A stretch of DNA of 10,473 nucleotides. Source: Sphingobacterium sp. (lineage in GTDB: Bacteria; Bacteroidota; Bacteroidia; Sphingobacteriales; Sphingobacteriaceae). The stretch's first letter is position 1, and the number at the start of each line of letters is the position of its first letter. A program made the translations under genes and the position numbers. Below the pieces are notes generated by a model. It had not been told where the DNA came from, ran no database searches, and was given only the letters and a program-made list of their open reading frames with translations. Location of the stretch: positions 1-10,473 of the forward strand of contig JASLCA010000339.1 of the NCBI GenBank assembly GCA_030146225.1. Direction: 5' to 3'. Below, piece after piece: positions 1 to 5,575 of the stretch.

Positions 1-171
1 CATTGCATTGCGATCACGCCGCCTTAGGGCAACGCCATGATCTTGCTTTGCTCAGCTTGCTGCAGAAGCCTAAGTCTGTATAGCTGCTTTCTGGTTATTT
101 GTTGGTTTTACTAGTCAACCGCTTGTTTCTTTTCTCAGTCGTTACTGATTACCCTTTTAATCATTCTTTAA

Positions 172-267
172 TTCTTCCTAGGTAGTCTAAACTAGGCATT
201 CACTTGTGTCACTCGTTGCTTCTTCCTAGGCAGTCTAAACTTGTCATTCGCATGTGTCACTCGTCAC
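172..267. repeat. Two-copy 48-bp tandem repeat
   Basis: Copy 1 is 172-219 and copy 2 is 220-267, directly adjacent. Both begin TTCTTCCTAGG, share AGTCTAAACT and end in TGTGTCACTCGT. By eye they differ at about seven of 48 positions, so the duplication is not very recent. Each copy contains the palindrome CCTAGG. The right end of copy 2 runs straight into the TCACTCG heptamer array. Confidence 0.85.
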
Positions 268-289
268 TCGTCACTGATCACTCGTCACT
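257..289. repeat. TCACTCG heptamer tandem array
   Basis: The seven-base unit TCACTCG is repeated at 257-263, 264-270, 271-277 (variant TCACTGA) and 278-284, with a partial fifth unit at 285-289. It arises inside the end of the second 48-bp repeat, so the shorter array probably grew by slippage from a word already present in that repeat. It is not coding. Confidence 0.85.
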
Positions 290-435
290 TCTAATTGACC
301 TCTCGTTGTTTTTCACTGTTTTAACCTTATCAGGGATCCCTAGTATTTTATGCTGCCAGGTTGAAAGACAAATGCATCCATATTACTTTGTGATATAGTA
401 ATGTCTTCTTCTGCTAGATATAATTTATAGGGCAA

Positions 436-463
436 TAAAAAAGCGCTTCTAAAAGAAACGCTT
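436..463 (-). terminator. Intrinsic terminator of the SRPBCC gene
   Basis: The arms 441-450 and 454-463 form a 10-bp stem with a 3-base loop. Read on the minus strand the only imperfection is a G-U wobble, and the stem is followed by TTTTTATT, a good U-tract. On the plus strand the same position is a C-A mismatch, so the hairpin is better suited to the minus strand. It lies about 29 bases beyond the stop codon of the gene at 492-878. Confidence 0.85.
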
Positions 464-491
464 CTATATTTTTGTAGCCAGTACTTAGGCC

Positions 492-878
492 TTAGTCATC
501 ATCTCCGTAGAAGTCTATTAAACTAGCTGCATAGGTGTCTTGCCAGCCTGAAACGATTGCATCATAATCTTCTTCAGGTATGTTTGTATGGTTTACTTCA
601 AAAGAAGTTCCTTTTTTATGCTCATGAAGTTTTAAGGTAACAATAGATTCAGCCTCTTGATCTCCGAAATACCATTGTTGTACAATCTTTTTGTAAGGTT
701 CTAGCGTAATAAATTTACCTTGTATAGACCCATCCCATAAGGAGAATTCGCCACCTTCTTGCGGATCTATCTCCACTTCATCCCCAGTCCATAAGCGAAT
801 GGTTATCTCCGTTGTTAAGGCTCTGTATAACTCTTCAGGACTTGCGGAAATTATGAAGTAACTCTTAAAATTTTTCAT
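492..878 (-). CDS. AHSA1/START-like (SRPBCC fold) protein
   Basis: A 128-residue cytoplasmic protein of the SRPBCC superfamily, closest by eye to the AHSA1 (activator of Hsp90 ATPase homologue 1)-like or 'START-like domain' small proteins of Bacteroidota. The fold's usual order is visible: an early beta strand and the helix SPEELYRAL (residues 13-21), a Trp and acidic turn (LWTGDEV, 29-35), the hairpin EGGEFSLWDGSIQGKF (41-56), LEPYKKIVQQW (59-69), and a C-terminal helix from about residue 104 containing SGWQDTYAASL (110-120). The protein ends in three Asp residues. No signal peptide or membrane segment is present, and the length is normal for a single-domain member. The family binds hydrophobic ligands or chaperone partners, but nothing here shows which. 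It stands alone and is followed by its own terminator. There is no Shine-Dalgarno; the AT-rich leader is usual for the phylum. Confidence 0.85.
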   Translation of the reverse strand: MKNFKSYFIISASPEELYRALTTEITIRLWTGDEVEIDPQEGGEFSLWDGSIQGKFITLEPYKKIVQQWYFGDQEAESIVTLKLHEHKKGTSFEVNHTNIPEEDYDAIVSGWQDTYAASLIDFYGDDD

Positions 879-1115
879 TTATTATTTAGCTATATTTTTA
901 ATATAGTAAATTTACGCAGAAATATAGATATGCAGGCTACTATTTTAGTGATTGCCTCAATTAACTAAGCTAAATAGGCCGTAAAGTATATAGCTTATCT
1001 ATATTATCATACTGAAGCGGGGAATAAGTTGCTTACTTAACCTGTTTATGCACTTGTTACAAGGGTTTAAAGGGTTTTGAGCTTAGATCTGCCCGCTCCC
1101 CATGATATAGTCGAT

Positions 1116-1153
1116 CCTGAGCGAGAGGCTCTCCTGAGCGCACTATATGCGCT
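1116..1153. repeat. Clustered short inverted and direct repeats
   Basis: CCTGAGCG occurs at 1116-1123 and again at 1133-1140. Between them lies the near-palindrome GAGAGGCTCTC. The second copy leads into AGCGC (1137-1141) and GCGCT (1149-1153), a 5-bp stem with a 7-base loop. These are GC-rich islands in AT-rich DNA. They could form adjacent hairpins in RNA, but there is no U-tract. Confidence 0.45.
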
Positions 1154-1447
1154 GTGCTGGGATTGTGATTATCCTAATTTCTGCTTAACCTATACCTACT
1201 TTTTTTCAACTTAAGTATTCGGAGTTGAATATTCTATTATTTGACTGTTGCGTTCGTTGGAATAGTGGAAGGATGGTACTTGCTGTCCTCTTCTCTTTTG
1301 TATCCAAGGGGCTGTACGGCTAGCTGATGGTTTAAACTATTTGCTTCAGCGCCTATTATTAGCCCTAACTACAACTAATCAGAGCCTGCTTATTTATATT
1401 GAGTACTGCCTTGATATATGCGAGCTACTGCTTTGAAGCCGCTGCCT

Positions 1448-1527
1448 ATGCTTTATAACCGGCACGGGCTATTAAGATAAAGCATTTGCGGTCTTAGCTG
1501 ACAAAGCTGACTCAGCTTCAGGCTAAG
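1448..1527. other. Hairpin cluster, possible structured RNA
   Basis: ATGCTTTAT (1448-1456) pairs perfectly with ATAAAGCAT (1477-1485), a 9-bp stem around a 20-base loop. Eight bases later CTTAGCTGA (1493-1501) pairs with TCAGGCTAAG (1518-1527), with one bulged base. It encloses a second stem, AGCTG (1505-1509) with CAGCT (1513-1517), around a 3-base loop. The nested pair makes a near-continuous rod. The region has no open reading frame. Which strand would be transcribed cannot be told. It may be an RNA gene, a decayed repetitive palindrome or chance. Confidence 0.35.
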
Positions 1528-1864
1528 GGCTTCCCCATTTGGGAGGATTGGGTACTTGCCTATTAAAGGGAGACTTTTGCTAAAGCGAGGCTTATTAAAT
1601 GGTATTAGACTTTTTGGATGTTTTAAACGAGGGTATAAGCTATATCCTGCATTCCTATGTATAAAGGGGAGCTTAATAGAAGCTTAAAATTAAGGATATT
1701 ATAAATGCTTTTTATAGCGGCTCTTTGCTTACTTAGGGGGAAGGAATCTTGCAGTTTTGGATTATTGGAGCAGCTTTGGGGGTTAACTACTATCGATTCA
1801 TCTTTCAATTTAGGCTTGAATACATGCTCGAATATGTTGAAATGCTAAAGGATCAATCTTGTAA

Positions 1865-3076
1865 TTAGCTATTTATACTTTGCTGATGAGCAAGAATAAG
1901 TTGACAGAGATCAATGGCGACCTCGGCTTTACTTTTTAAGGTGAACTCTTGTACTTCAGTATTTTTATTAATAATAGTCACTTTGTTGGTGTCATGCGAG
2001 AAGCCGGCACCCTTATCTTGCATAGAATTAAGTACAATAAAGTCTAGGTTTTTACGCTTTAACTTGTCAATTGCATTTTCTAGTTCATTATTTGTCTCTA
2101 AAGCAAAGCCTACTAATGTTTGTTTAGCGGTTTTTTCTTTACCTAAGGATGCAAGTATATCAACGGTCTTTTCAAGCTCTATTTGAAAGGTGCTTTCTTT
2201 TTTCTTGATTTTTTGGGTGGCAACTGCTTTTGGGGTGTAATCAGCAACGGCTGCACTCATTACGACTATGTCTGACTCCTCAAAATTTGCGGTGCAAGCA
2301 TTTAGCATCTCCTTTGCAGAGGTGACTAGCACTTTACTGACATTCTGGGGTGATTCTAGCGCCGTAGGGCCACTAACTAATACAACTGAGGCTCCAAGCT
2401 GCTGAAGCCTTTCTGCGATCGCATAGCCCATCTTTCCACTGGAATGGTTTCCTATAAAACGTACAGGATCTATTGCTTCATAGGTAGGCCCCGCTGATAC
2501 TAATGCTTTCTTGCCTTTTAATGGCTGATCTGTTGCGAAAAAAGATTGAATTTTCAATAGAATATCCGCTGGCTCAGCCATTCGTCCTTGACCTATTAAT
2601 CCGCTGGCTAATTCTCCACTCGTGGGTTCGATTAGGATATTACCGTAGTCTAAAAGACGCTGAATATTAAGCTGGCTGGAGGGATGCTTCCACATATCTA
2701 AGTCCATTGCTGGCGCAAACATGACGGGGCATCGGGCAGATAGGTAAGTAGCTAAGAGCAGGTTGTCGCACATACCATTTGCCATCTTGGCAATGCTATT
2801 GGCTGTGGCTGGGGCAATCAATAAGAGATCTGCTTGAAGTCCTAGTTCTACATGATTATGCCAAGCTCCTGAAGCAGGATCGAAATAGGCGGATAAAACG
2901 GGGTTCTTGGAGAGGGTTGCTAAAGTTAATGGGGTAATAAAACTTTGTGCATCAGGCGTCATAATAACTTGTACCTGTGCATGCTCCTTGGTCAGTAAGC
3001 GGACTAGGCTTGCAATTTTGTATGCGGCAATACTGCCGCATACACCTATTACAATATTTTTGCCGTTTAAAGACAT
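1865..3076 (-). CDS. coaBC: Phosphopantothenoylcysteine decarboxylase/synthetase
   Basis: Bifunctional cytoplasmic enzyme of coenzyme A synthesis. The CoaB half joins 4'-phosphopantothenate to cysteine using CTP; the CoaC half decarboxylates the product to 4'-phosphopantetheine with FMN. At 403 residues it is full length. The CoaC flavoprotein domain spans about 5-180: GVCGSIAAYK (11-20), catalytic His75 in WHNHVEL, and the PAMDLDMW motif (122-129). The CoaB domain follows from about 185: SAGPT (194-198), the Asn210 region FIGNHSSGKMG (207-217), SAAVADY (274-280) and Lys289. The numbering appears to match the E. coli protein at these residues. Two CoaC positions differ from the E. coli pattern: Asp125 where the PxMN motif has Asn, and Ser158 where a Cys is expected. 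I believe this is common in Bacteroidota but could not check. It is the last gene of the bamD operon, 9 bp after the omega gene. Confidence 0.96.
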   Translation of the reverse strand: MSLNGKNIVIGVCGSIAAYKIASLVRLLTKEHAQVQVIMTPDAQSFITPLTLATLSKNPVLSAYFDPASGAWHNHVELGLQADLLLIAPATANSIAKMANGMCDNLLLATYLSARCPVMFAPAMDLDMWKHPSSQLNIQRLLDYGNILIEPTSGELASGLIGQGRMAEPADILLKIQSFFATDQPLKGKKALVSAGPTYEAIDPVRFIGNHSSGKMGYAIAERLQQLGASVVLVSGPTALESPQNVSKVLVTSAKEMLNACTANFEESDIVVMSAAVADYTPKAVATQKIKKKESTFQIELEKTVDILASLGKEKTAKQTLVGFALETNNELENAIDKLKRKNLDFIVLNSMQDKGAGFSHDTNKVTIINKNTEVQEFTLKSKAEVAIDLCQLILAHQQSINS

Positions 3077-3085
3077 AGTATTTTA

Positions 3086-3415
3086 TTATTCTTGCTCTTT
3101 AGCAGGGTTTCTATAGTAGATCTTATCGTTAAGAAACTCATCAATAGCGATTAACGATGCTTTTGGCATACGCTCGTAGTGTTTTGAAATCTCAATTTGT
3201 TCGCGATTTTCAAATACTTCCTCTAAGTTGTCAGTACTGCTCGCAAACTCAGCAAGTTTGCCGTTTAATTCTTCTTTAATATCAACAGAGATTTGGTTTG
3301 CTCTTTTAGAGATAACCACGATTGATTCGTAAAGATTTTCAGTGCCTTTGTCCAACTGTCTTAAATCACGTGTTATCGTTGAATTCGGGACAGCAGTGTT
3401 TTTATTTTGACTCAT
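3086..3415 (-). CDS. rpoZ: RNA polymerase omega-type subunit (Bacteroidota form)
   Basis: A 109-residue protein recognised as the Bacteroidota version of the RNA polymerase omega subunit (Rpb6-like family), which helps assemble and stabilise the beta' subunit. The family signature is NLYESIVVISKRANQI (27-42), corresponding to the N-terminal helix and KRA motif of omega. A conserved acidic stretch, STDNLEEVFENREQIEIS (60-77), and the tail ending KIYYRNPAKEQE follow. It is longer than, and poorly alignable to, proteobacterial omega, and annotation pipelines often leave it as a hypothetical or Rpb6 protein. It sits 26 bp after bamD and 9 bp before coaBC, a gene order kept in many Bacteroidota, which supports the call. 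The first 15 or so residues are polar and probably disordered. There is no Shine-Dalgarno before the ATG. Confidence 0.85.
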   Translation of the reverse strand: MSQNKNTAVPNSTITRDLRQLDKGTENLYESIVVISKRANQISVDIKEELNGKLAEFASSTDNLEEVFENREQIEISKHYERMPKASLIAIDEFLNDKIYYRNPAKEQE

Positions 3416-3441
3416 CTTTAAAATGTATTATGAATTTCTAA

Positions 3442-4365
3442 TTATTGTTTGTCAGCAGCCGCTTCTTTGGCTTTTGCTTCTTCTTTTGATATACCTAATT
3501 CTTTTTCAAACTCTTCGCGCTGTTTCTTCATCTCATTTACGCGTTTTACAACGACAGCGAGTTGTTTTTCTGCACTAATCCGTATATCCTCAGCCTCTTT
3601 CTTGTATTTGCTTTCTGGATAGTTTTCTACAAATGATTTGTAATAATCAATTGCTTCTGCATAGCGAGCTTCCTGACGAGAAGCATAACTGTTTTGTGCA
3701 AAAAGATACTGAGATTTTACGATTAAGAATTCACTTTCTTCTGCATACTTTGTATCCGGGAATTCCTTTAGCAGGTTTTCCAGCGCAATTACAGCTGCGC
3801 GGTAATCTTCTGGTTGACCCATGTCGAAATAAAGTCGAGCATTTGCAAAGGCTTTATTTTCGAGTTTATCACGTAGACCTTGTATTAAGTCACCAGCTTC
3901 TTTGGCTTTTTCCCCTTCTGGGTATAAGTTGATAAACAGTTGCAACTCATCAATTGCTTTCTTAGAATTCTCCTGATCAAGCGAAGATCTTGGCGAATCT
4001 AGGTAATAGCAGTAAGCACCCATAAATCGACATTCCTCAGCTCTTGGGCTATTGGGATAAGTCTGGGCAAAGTTTTTAAAGGCAAATCTGGCTGAGGTGT
4101 AATCCCTCAACCTGTAGTTGGTATAAGCGGTATAGTAGTACAAGTCCTCTGCTTCGGATTGCCCCCTATACTTTAACATTAAATCGTCGAAAAGAACCAA
4201 AGCTTTTGTATACTTTTTCTTCTCGTACAATTTAACAGCTTCCTGATACTTCACCGCAATATTATTGCTGGTACGAAGTTTTTCAAACTTACTCTTACAA
4301 CCTGTTATCGAAACAGTGATTGCCACAGCAGCTAATATTGTTACTATACGTCTATTTAAAAACAT
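3442..4365 (-). CDS. bamD: Outer membrane assembly lipoprotein BamD
   Basis: Periplasmic TPR lipoprotein of the BAM complex, which inserts beta-barrel proteins into the outer membrane. I choose the ATG at 4365 (307 residues). The upstream in-frame ATG at 4389 would add MYFTYLCK ahead of an already complete signal peptide and would overlap the promoter. From the chosen start come a basic N-terminus (LNRR), a hydrophobic segment and the lipobox ITGC with Cys23. The mature protein has the helical-repeat pattern of the family: YQEAVKLYEKKKYTKALVLF, then YYYTAYTNYRLRDYTSARFAF, and later units ending YPES near residue 250. The tail is a highly charged, probable coiled coil rich in Glu, Lys and Ala. 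This makes it longer than E. coli BamD (about 245 residues), as is usual in the phylum. It heads the operon with omega and coaBC. Confidence 0.93.
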   Translation of the reverse strand: MFLNRRIVTILAAVAITVSITGCKSKFEKLRTSNNIAVKYQEAVKLYEKKKYTKALVLFDDLMLKYRGQSEAEDLYYYTAYTNYRLRDYTSARFAFKNFAQTYPNSPRAEECRFMGAYCYYLDSPRSSLDQENSKKAIDELQLFINLYPEGEKAKEAGDLIQGLRDKLENKAFANARLYFDMGQPEDYRAAVIALENLLKEFPDTKYAEESEFLIVKSQYLFAQNSYASRQEARYAEAIDYYKSFVENYPESKYKKEAEDIRISAEKQLAVVVKRVNEMKKQREEFEKELGISKEEAKAKEAAADKQ

Positions 4366-4369
4366 TTTA

Positions 4370-4400
4370 CAAAGATACGTGAAATACAAATAAGATTCAA
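4370..4400 (-). promoter_or_regulatory. Bacteroidota promoter of the bamD operon
   Basis: Read on the minus strand, TTG (4400-4398) is followed after 20 bases by TATCTTTG (4377-4370). This matches the -33 TTG and -7 TAnnTTTG consensus known from Bacteroides and Flavobacterium primary sigma factors. Only four bases separate the -7 box from the bamD ATG at 4365. Transcription from here would therefore begin at or next to the start codon, giving a leaderless or nearly leaderless message. Confidence 0.65.
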
Positions 4401-4443
4401 TTAATTTTTAGTGATGCAATATAAGGCTATTTATTGGCTAAAC

Positions 4444-4490
4444 CGACTAATTAAAAGTCGTTTAACATTCTTTAACCCCTGTTTTAGGGT
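4444..4490. promoter_or_regulatory. Repeats in the bamD/nifU divergent gap
   Basis: Three small elements lie between the divergent genes. CGACT (4444-4448) and AGTCG (4456-4460) are inverted around 7 bases. TTTAAC is repeated at 4461-4466 and 4471-4476, exactly 10 bp apart, one helical turn. CCCT (4477-4480) and AGGG (4486-4489) could form a small hairpin. A direct hexamer repeat at one-turn spacing is the form often bound by tandem regulator dimers, but no specific regulator can be named. Confidence 0.3.
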
Positions 4491-4559
4491 CTCTGTCAAC
4501 CGAATGTTGAAATAATGGCTGATTGTTTTGCAGGGTCGACTTTATTTTAATAAATTGAT

Positions 4560-4576
4560 TATCTTTACCAAAGATA
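4560..4576. promoter_or_regulatory. Symmetric promoter-like element before nifU
   Basis: TATCTTT (4560-4566) and AAAGATA (4570-4576) form a perfect 7-bp inverted repeat with a 3-base spacer. On the plus strand the left arm gives TATCTTTA, one base off the -7 consensus TAnnTTTG, about 25 bases before the nifU ATG at 4592. On the minus strand the right arm gives TATCTTTG, an exact match pointing at bamD. No clear TTG -33 element is seen at normal spacing on either strand. It may be a divergent promoter pair, or an operator over the nifU promoter. Confidence 0.45.
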
Positions 4577-4591
4577 TATTTATATAAAAAA

Positions 4592-4861
4592 ATGACATTA
4601 CACGAGCGAGTAGAACAAGCACTGGATACTATCCGCCCTTATTTGGAGACAGACGGGGGCAATGTAAGCATAGAGGAAATTACTCCAGATAATGTAGTTA
4701 AATTGAAATTGTTAGGAACCTGTGCAAGCTGCTCCATGAGTATCATGACGTTTAAAGCAGGTTTAGAGCAAGCAATCCGTAAATCTGTACCTGAAATTAC
4801 AGGGGTTATTGCTCTTAATTTAACTGACATGAATGATCCGAATGCGATCACGCCAGGATAG
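4592..4861 (+). CDS. NifU C-terminal-domain Fe-S scaffold protein
   Basis: An 89-residue stand-alone NifU-type domain (NFU family), a carrier that receives or holds an iron-sulfur cluster and passes it to client enzymes in the cytoplasm. The family features are all present: the amphipathic start RVEQALDTIRPYLETDGGNV (6-25) with the conserved DGG, and GTCASCSMS (42-50) with Cys44 and Cys47 as the CxxC cluster ligands. The motif is followed by MTFKAGLEQAIRKSVPEI. One domain binds a 4Fe-4S cluster by dimerising. Length is normal for the small form, and no IscU-like or A-type domain is attached. In other Bacteroidota such a gene often follows an Mrp/ApbC ATPase gene. Here it is first in its unit and diverges from bamD. 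The ATG follows an A-rich leader without a Shine-Dalgarno. The envelope gene at 4923 follows after 61 bp. Confidence 0.93.
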   Translation: MTLHERVEQALDTIRPYLETDGGNVSIEEITPDNVVKLKLLGTCASCSMSIMTFKAGLEQAIRKSVPEITGVIALNLTDMNDPNAITPG

Positions 4862-4922
4862 TTATTTAAGGCTTAACACAATTTAACAGCCTTCTTTGTA
4901 GGCTATTGGCTAAATTTGAAAG

Positions 4923-5570
4923 ATGACAGGACGATTAATTTATCTCTTCTTAATGGTTTTCTTCTTAGGCACTGTACATGTGCAGGGGCAAGAACGAAAA
5001 ATTGTTCAGTTCAGCGGATTAATTAGTTCTGTTGGAGGGGAGCTGCCTGTGCCCTTTGTCACGGTTACCAATAAGAGTCACAACAACCAAGCCTTTATGG
5101 CAAGCAATGAAGGCTTTTTTTCCTTTGTTGCCCATGTCGGGGACACCATCCTTTTTACATCTGTAGGCTTTGATCCTGCGACGTATATTATCCCGCCCAC
5201 AAGCACGGATAAGCATACTGCTAAGGTCAGTATGCGCAGCTTGGTGATTGAATTGCCTGCAATTATGCCTTATCCTTGGGCAAGTATTGAAGAGTTTAAT
5301 ATGGCTTTTCTAGCCCTAGATATTTATAATGAGGACGCTTCCCGGATTCGGAGAAACCTTTCTCCGGAGGCTTTGGCAGCCTTGGCTGCCTCTGTACCAC
5401 GCAGTGCTTCGGAGATTCAAAATTACAATGCCTTACAACGTCATATTAATATGACCAATAAGAACATCAACCAGCGCTTTGCAAATCCTTTATTAAGTCC
5501 ACTTGCTTGGGGATCTTTTATCAATTCTATTGTACAAGGGGATTACAGCCGGAAGCGTTTAAAATACTAA
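4923..5570 (+). CDS. Secreted CarboxypepD_reg-like domain protein
   Basis: A 215-residue exported protein of unassigned function. Residues 1-22 form a signal peptide (GRLIYLFLMVFFLGTV core, likely cleaved near VQG-QE). Residues 28-110 look like a carboxypeptidase regulatory-like beta-sandwich of the kind found at the start of TonB-dependent receptors: FSGLISSVGGELPVPFVTV, then GFFSFVAHVGDTILFTSVGF, then a final strand VSMRSLVIELP. The remainder is helical and ends in a Bacteroidota-typical tail, NPLLSPLAWGSFINSI followed by basic residues. No barrel or TonB box is present, so it is not a receptor itself. It is probably periplasmic or outer-membrane associated. It lies 61 bp after the NifU-type gene and may be read through from it; a weak stem (4888-4892 with 4900-4904) in that gap lacks a U-tract. 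Its end faces the permease gene with 5 bp between stops. Confidence 0.8.
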   Translation: MTGRLIYLFLMVFFLGTVHVQGQERKIVQFSGLISSVGGELPVPFVTVTNKSHNNQAFMASNEGFFSFVAHVGDTILFTSVGFDPATYIIPPTSTDKHTAKVSMRSLVIELPAIMPYPWASIEEFNMAFLALDIYNEDASRIRRNLSPEALAALAASVPRSASEIQNYNALQRHINMTNKNINQRFANPLLSPLAWGSFINSIVQGDYSRKRLKY

Positions 5571-5575
5571 TGCTG

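Larger units (their letters stand above)
1..440. other. Gene-free region at the left edge
   Basis: No open reading frame here resembles a protein. The only one of any length (204-398, plus strand) is low in complexity, runs through the tandem repeats and has no ribosome binding site, so I do not call it. The stretch holds a 48-bp tandem duplication, a heptamer array and the T-rich side of the terminator that follows the SRPBCC gene. The first 100 bases are richer in GC and contain GC-rich words, but no recognisable gene end. It could be intergenic or decayed DNA. Confidence 0.6.
879..1864. other. 986-bp gene-free gap after coaBC
   Basis: No credible coding sequence was found on either strand. 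The longest frame (1623-1808, minus, 61 codons) resembles nothing and is treated as chance. No tRNA T-loop signature, insertion-sequence ends or CRISPR-type repeats are seen. Present instead are several inverted repeats, listed separately. In many Bacteroidota a DUF4835 gene and recN follow coaBC, and neither is recognisable here. The gap may hold a decayed gene, a non-coding RNA or simply intergenic DNA. I cannot decide which by reading alone. Confidence 0.6.

Noticed and set aside
10..21. TGCGATCACGCC shared with the end of the NifU-type gene (about 4846-4857) as a possible attachment repeat
   Set aside because: A 12-base match is expected by chance in a window this size, and no integrase or element boundary is present.
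257..289. TCACTCG array as a CRISPR
   Set aside because: The units are 7 bp and directly adjacent, with no spacers and no cas genes.
204..398. 64-codon plus-strand open frame
   Set aside because: It is read through the tandem repeats, is low in complexity, has no ribosome site and resembles no protein.
1623..1808. 61-codon minus-strand open frame downstream of coaBC
   Set aside because: No domain, signal peptide or ribosome site; the length is expected by chance in AT-rich DNA.
2620..2632. GGTTCGATT as a tRNA T-loop
   Set aside because: It lies within coaBC coding sequence and no acceptor stem or anticodon arm surrounds it.
4888..4904. AGCCT/AGGCT stem as a terminator between the NifU-type gene and its neighbour
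   Set aside because: Only 5 bp of stem and no U-tract; read-through is more likely.
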